Positions 5,836 through 8,684 of a stretch of 8,684 nt of DNA are shown piece after piece. The position numbers and the translations under genes are program-made. The stretch spans positions 1 to 8,684 of the forward strand of contig JAHFKH010000031.1 in assembly GCA_023245435.1 (NCBI GenBank), read 5' to 3'. Positions within the stretch are counted from its first letter, which is position 1; every line of letters begins with the position of its first letter. Source of the DNA: Candidatus Shapirobacteria bacterium (lineage in GTDB: Bacteria > Patescibacteriota > Microgenomatia > UBA12405). Below the pieces are notes generated by a model. That model made no database searches, was not told the DNA's origin, and was given only the letters and a program-made list of their open reading frames with translations.

Positions 5836-6633
5836 ATGAAACCTTGGGGTCGTCTTGCCCACCCATTATCTAGTGTTGCCCGTGATATACGTTTATCCGT
5901 TTTAGATATGATTCATGCCGCAGGTGCTGGTCATTTGGGTGGTTCATTATCAAGTGCCGATATTATGACCACTCTTTATTTTTCCGATATTTTTAATTTT
6001 GACAAAGATCATTTTATTTTATCTGCAGGGCATTTATGTCCCACATTGTATGCCATTCTTGCTAAAAAAAATAAAATTAAACAATCTACTTTATCGACTT
6101 TTTCTCAAATCGATTCCATTTTAGAAGGTCATTCTTCATCACAAATTCCTGGAGTAGAATTTTCTTCCGGATCTTTGGGTCAAGGATTATCATTTGCTGC
6201 CGGCCTAGCTTTAGGTGATAAAGACCATCACACTGTCTGTTTGACCACTGATGGTGAACATGACGAAGGTCAAATTTGGGAAGCCGTAAGTTTTGCCAAT
6301 AAATATCATCAAGGCAATTTAATCAATATTATTGATTGCAATAATCAACAAATTGGTGGAACAACTGACGAAATTATGCCTTTAGGTGAACTAGCTGCCA
6401 AATATATTCGTTTCGGTTGGACGGTTCAAACAGTTGACGGCCACGATTTTTATGCCTTAATTAAGGCTATAAAAAATGCAAAAAATTCATCAATTTATCC
6501 TGCCTGCATTATTGCCAAAACTACAATGAGTAAAGGTATTTCGTTTATGGAAAATGATTATCATTATCATGATGTCAAAGAATTAAGTTTAGAAGTTTAT
6601 CAACGTGCTAAAAATGAATTGGAAAACAGCTAA
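5836..6633 (+). CDS. tkt: Transketolase, N-terminal (TPP-binding) subunit
   Basis: A 265-residue protein equivalent to the first domain of transketolase, made as a separate subunit. It binds thiamine diphosphate and Mg2+ and acts with the next gene's product to move two-carbon ketol units between sugar phosphates. Motifs in order: GHLGGSLSSAD (32-42), LSAGH (62-66), EGHSS with PGVEFSSGSLGQGLS (97-119), and the TPP motif TDGEHDEG (138-145) with its partner Asn in DCNN (167-170). The TPP motif starts with Thr rather than the usual Gly. The reading frame extends 24 codons further upstream, but that part overlaps the sigma-factor start and reads as unrelated hydrophobic sequence. ATG 5836 begins the domain and sits six bases after TATACT. 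It overlaps the C-half gene by 20 bases. Function is confident; the sugar substrates are assumed from the family. Confidence 0.92.
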   Translation: MKPWGRLAHPLSSVARDIRLSVLDMIHAAGAGHLGGSLSSADIMTTLYFSDIFNFDKDHFILSAGHLCPTLYAILAKKNKIKQSTLSTFSQIDSILEGHSSSQIPGVEFSSGSLGQGLSFAAGLALGDKDHHTVCLTTDGEHDEGQIWEAVSFANKYHQGNLINIIDCNNQQIGGTTDEIMPLGELAAKYIRFGWTVQTVDGHDFYALIKAIKNAKNSSIYPACIIAKTTMSKGISFMENDYHYHDVKELSLEVYQRAKNELENS

Positions 6634-7555
6634 TTTATCATCGATGCGTGTAGCTTTTGCAGATACTATTTTTGATTTGGCCAAAGACGATCCTGATTTA
6701 TATGTTGTTTCGGTTGGACTTCGACCTTCAGTTCTAATGGACCGTTTTGCGGCTCGTTACAAAACTCGGTTTTTAGAAGTTGGAGTTGCCGAAAATAATG
6801 CCGCTGGCGTCGCCGCTGGTTTAGCCAAATCGGGTAAAAATGTCTTTTTATGCACCTATGCCTGTTTTTCTCCAGGAATTAATTTAGCCACCATTAAACA
6901 ATCCATTTGTGAAAATAATTTACCAGTTAAAATTATTGGATATCATGGGGGATTGTTGACTGGCGAATTAGGTGCCAGTCATCAAATGCTTGAAGACGTT
7001 GCCCTGATGCGAAGTTTGCCAAATATGGAAGTTTTTGCTCCCCTTGATTCAGTTGAGACCGCAAAAATAACCTCGGTTTTGGCCAAAAGCAATCGACCTT
7101 CTTATTTGCGTTTGGTTCGACCAAATTCTCCAAAAATTTTTCCCTCAAAATTAGGTTTTACCATTGGTCAAAGTCATACCCTTCAGTCAGGCAAAGATAT
7201 TACTATTATTGGTTACGGTCCAATTCTAACTCAAACTATCAATCTTGATATTAAACCATCATTAGAAATAATAAATTGTTCATCCATCAAACCTTTAGAT
7301 GAAAACACTATATTAAAATCAATCAAAAAAACTGGTCGTTGTTTAGTTGTTGAGGATCATCAATTATTTGGTGGATTGGGTGAAGCAGTTGCCGCCGTCA
7401 TTTTAAAATCAGGATTAAAATGCAAATTTGACCAAATTGGAGTTAACAATTCTTTTGGTCGCTCCAGTCGTGACCCACTTGATTTATACCGACTTTACGG
7501 TCTTTCTACTACTGACATCATTGTTAAAATTAATAATTTAATGTCCAAAAAATGA
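6614..7555 (+). CDS. tkt: Transketolase, C-terminal (pyrimidine-binding) subunit
   Basis: A 313-residue partner of the preceding subunit, covering the pyrimidine-binding and C-terminal transketolase domains. It shows FLEVGVAENNAAGVAAGLA (53-71), whose E60 is the conserved glutamate that activates the thiamine ring. GASHQMLED (120-128) carries the conserved active-site histidine H123, and PNMEVFAPLD follows. The C-terminal domain has a VVEDH segment and ends with GRSSRDPLDLYRLYGLS, typical of the family. Active sites form at the interface of the two domains, so both subunits are needed. Start choice: ATG 6614 keeps the usual lead-in and a 20-base overlap with the N half. GTG 6605 and ATG 6644 are also possible, the latter beginning directly at the domain. 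The last bases overlap the aldolase gene in an ATGA, indicating coupled translation. A 1-deoxyxylulose-5-phosphate synthase-like role is less likely, because split halves followed by aldolase suit sugar-phosphate exchange. Confidence 0.92.
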   Translation: MNWKTANLSSMRVAFADTIFDLAKDDPDLYVVSVGLRPSVLMDRFAARYKTRFLEVGVAENNAAGVAAGLAKSGKNVFLCTYACFSPGINLATIKQSICENNLPVKIIGYHGGLLTGELGASHQMLEDVALMRSLPNMEVFAPLDSVETAKITSVLAKSNRPSYLRLVRPNSPKIFPSKLGFTIGQSHTLQSGKDITIIGYGPILTQTINLDIKPSLEIINCSSIKPLDENTILKSIKKTGRCLVVEDHQLFGGLGEAVAAVILKSGLKCKFDQIGVNNSFGRSSRDPLDLYRLYGLSTTDIIVKINNLMSKK

Positions 7556-8382
7556 TTTCTTTGCGCGATCAATTATCAGCTTATTTTTCAAATCACCTTG
7601 CCCTACCGGCTTTTAACATCGATTCTTTTGAAATTTTTCAAGCCGTCGAGGCCGCCGTTATTGAAACAAAATTACCCTGTATTGTTCAATTATCACAAAA
7701 CGAAGACAAATTTATCGAAGCCGAAAAATTATTTTTATTAGTCAAAAAAGCCCAACTAAATAATTTACCCATATATTTAAATATGGATCATTGCCATGAC
7801 CTAACTCGCATGACCAATTTAGTTAAACTCGGTTTTGATATGGTTCATTTTGATGGTTCCAGTCTTAACTACATTGAAAATCTTGACACTGCTTCAACAT
7901 TAATTCAAAAATTAAAACAAATTAATCCCAATATAATTGTCGAAGTTGAATTTAACAAAATTAATTTAATTGAAAATGGAGTTAGTCCTGATAGTTTTAC
8001 TAAACCAGAGCAAGCTTTGGAATTTATGACTTTAACTAAAGCTGATTTATTAGCTGTTTCGATTGGCAACCTCCACGGAGTCAGTACTACCGCTCCCGAA
8101 GTGATTAATTTAGATTTATTTACCCAAATTGCTACTGTATTGCCCAATAATTTTTTTACCCTCCACGGCGGGTCGGGGATCGAACTTTCTCAAATAAAAT
8201 CAGCCATAAATTTGGGAATAGTTAAAATCAATATCAATACTGATCTTCGTCTTGCCTTTAAAAAATCATTACTCTCATCAATCACCTCTTCATCTTCCGA
8301 AAAAGTTTACGATTATTTGCAACCCGCCATTGACGATGTCAAAAAAGTGGTTATCGAAAAACTGATCAATTTTTCAAACTAA
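7552..8382 (+). CDS. fba: Class II (zinc) fructose-bisphosphate-type aldolase
   Basis: A 276-residue TIM-barrel aldolase, normal in length for the short class II group. It reversibly joins dihydroxyacetone phosphate with an aldehyde phosphate, most likely glyceraldehyde-3-phosphate to fructose-1,6-bisphosphate. Visible motifs: LPAFNIDS (18-25), MDHCHD (78-83) with catalytic D79 and zinc ligand H80, FDGSS (100-104), VEVEF with E131/E133, IGNLHG (171-176) with zinc ligand H175, LHGGSG (204-209) with zinc ligand H205, and KININTDLRLAF (225-236) for phosphate binding. The glycine-rich loop usual after the EVE strand is replaced by NKINLIENG, which could alter substrate choice. Tagatose-bisphosphate or sedoheptulose-bisphosphate aldolase activity cannot be excluded. 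The start overlaps the transketolase C-half stop as ATGA, so subunit output is probably coupled. The stop codon abuts that of the opposing small gene. Confidence 0.9.
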   Translation: MISLRDQLSAYFSNHLALPAFNIDSFEIFQAVEAAVIETKLPCIVQLSQNEDKFIEAEKLFLLVKKAQLNNLPIYLNMDHCHDLTRMTNLVKLGFDMVHFDGSSLNYIENLDTASTLIQKLKQINPNIIVEVEFNKINLIENGVSPDSFTKPEQALEFMTLTKADLLAVSIGNLHGVSTTAPEVINLDLFTQIATVLPNNFFTLHGGSGIELSQIKSAINLGIVKININTDLRLAFKKSLLSSITSSSSEKVYDYLQPAIDDVKKVVIEKLINFSN

Positions 8383-8601
8383 CTATTGTTGACCATAAAC
8401 TAAACCTTTGGGTTCTTTTGGTCTATGTAATGGCATGTAAGCATGGAGATTTACATCAACTTCATATTTAAGATTCATAACACATACTGGACAGAGAGCA
8501 ACTCTATGAGGTTTTCCCTCTTTATCATAATAAATATCTACTCTGTATAAATTTGGATTACCCGTGTGGTTAATACATTGACTTTTTTCTATCATAGTCA
8601 T
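8383..8601 (-). CDS. Small putative zinc-binding protein with CxxH and CxxC pairs
   Basis: A 72-residue protein I do not recognise. C9-x2-H12 and C37-x2-C40 form a plausible four-ligand zinc site joined by a loop of about 24 residues (YRVDIYYDKEGKPHRVALC) that looks like a beta hairpin. The C-terminal part is rich in Pro, Lys and His. ATG 8601 is the first conventional start and ATG 8595 is the next. The frame remains open about 54 bases further upstream, to a TAG, with protein-like codons (LLEDILNDGGKLS) but no ATG, GTG or TTG, so the true N terminus might be longer. TAAACT lies seven bases before ATG 8601. The stop abuts the aldolase stop with no gap. Zinc binding is likely; function is unknown. 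Confidence 0.65.
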   Translation of the reverse strand: MTMIEKSQCINHTGNPNLYRVDIYYDKEGKPHRVALCPVCVMNLKYEVDVNLHAYMPLHRPKEPKGLVYGQQ

Positions 8602-8608
8602 CAGGGAA

Positions 8609-8614
8609 AGTTTA
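8609..8614 (-). promoter_or_regulatory. Weak putative -10 element for the small zinc-binding protein gene
   Basis: On the minus strand TAAACT (4 of 6 to TATAAT) ends seven bases before ATG 8601. No -35-like hexamer is seen at the right distance. It fits the leaderless pattern of other genes here but is the weakest example, and it would fall inside coding sequence if the gene starts further upstream. Confidence 0.25.
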
Positions 8615-8684
8615 CCACCATCATTTAAAATATCCTCTAGTAAATTTATTATTTTCTATATCAAAACGCAATCAAAATTATTCC

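Noticed and set aside
6933..7148. Minus-strand open frame within the transketolase C half
   Set aside because: It lies wholly inside a confidently identified gene and shows no family features.
1..8684. CRISPR array, tRNA or rRNA gene, insertion sequence or prophage segment
   Set aside because: I saw no regularly spaced direct repeats, no cloverleaf-like or rRNA-like sequence, no transposase and no terminal inverted repeats.
1..8684. Recoded TGA (glycine code of some Patescibacteria)
   Set aside because: TGA ends the transketolase C half and the zinc-ribbon gene at tight ATGA overlaps, and none of the recognised proteins needs TGA read as an amino acid.

Overview
The window is very AT-rich and extremely gene-dense: fewer than about 250 of 8684 bases lie outside coding sequence, and neighbouring genes often overlap. 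TGA is used as an ordinary stop (for example in the ATGA overlaps at 7552-7555 and 4783-4786), so the code looks standard. Compact packing, short genes, a split transketolase, a membrane-anchored MEMO-family protein and a protein with a KPVIYLYP-type domain together suggest a Candidate Phyla Radiation (Patescibacteria) genome, probably of the Microgenomates type. That assignment comes from remembered gene families and style; no ribosomal marker is present.

Layout, left to right. (1) Minus strand: the first ten codons of a gene leaving the window (1-31) and a Nudix hydrolase (97-591). (2) Plus strand: a membrane-anchored AmmeMemoRadiSam B/MEMO protein (612-1679), overlapped by a 566-residue membrane-anchored surface protein of unknown function (1666-3366). 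(3) Minus strand: a four-gene cluster of an ECF-like sigma factor (5253-5801), a two-helix membrane protein (4979-5320), a zinc-ribbon protein (4783-4977) and a 61-residue protein (4601-4786), followed by a separately promoted S41-like membrane-anchored peptidase (3355-4572). (4) Plus strand: a carbon-metabolism operon of transketolase N half, transketolase C half and class II fructose-bisphosphate-type aldolase (5836-8382). (5) Minus strand: a small CxxH/CxxC protein (8383-8601), whose stop codon abuts the aldolase stop.

How the genes may work together. The two transketolase halves and the aldolase interconvert C3-C7 sugar phosphates, as in the non-oxidative pentose phosphate pathway and lower glycolysis. 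The sigma factor and the membrane protein overlapping its 3' end have the layout of a sigma/anti-sigma pair, which is inference. The MEMO protein, the 566-residue protein and the S41 protein all carry an N-terminal membrane anchor and probably act at the cell surface.

The main cross-window observation concerns gene starts. No convincing Shine-Dalgarno sequence is seen. Instead, seven starts have a TATAAT-like -10 hexamer ending 5-7 bases before the start codon, as expected for leaderless mRNAs. The best case is a 10-bp palindrome (597-606) between the divergent Nudix and MEMO genes, which gives TATAAT in both directions at exactly 5 bases from each start. On the MEMO side the start it points to is ATC, not ATG. 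Other notable points are an S41 peptidase whose catalytic lysine position holds tryptophan and which carries a degenerate J-domain-like insert where a PDZ domain is usual, and the sigma-factor cluster of unknown small proteins.
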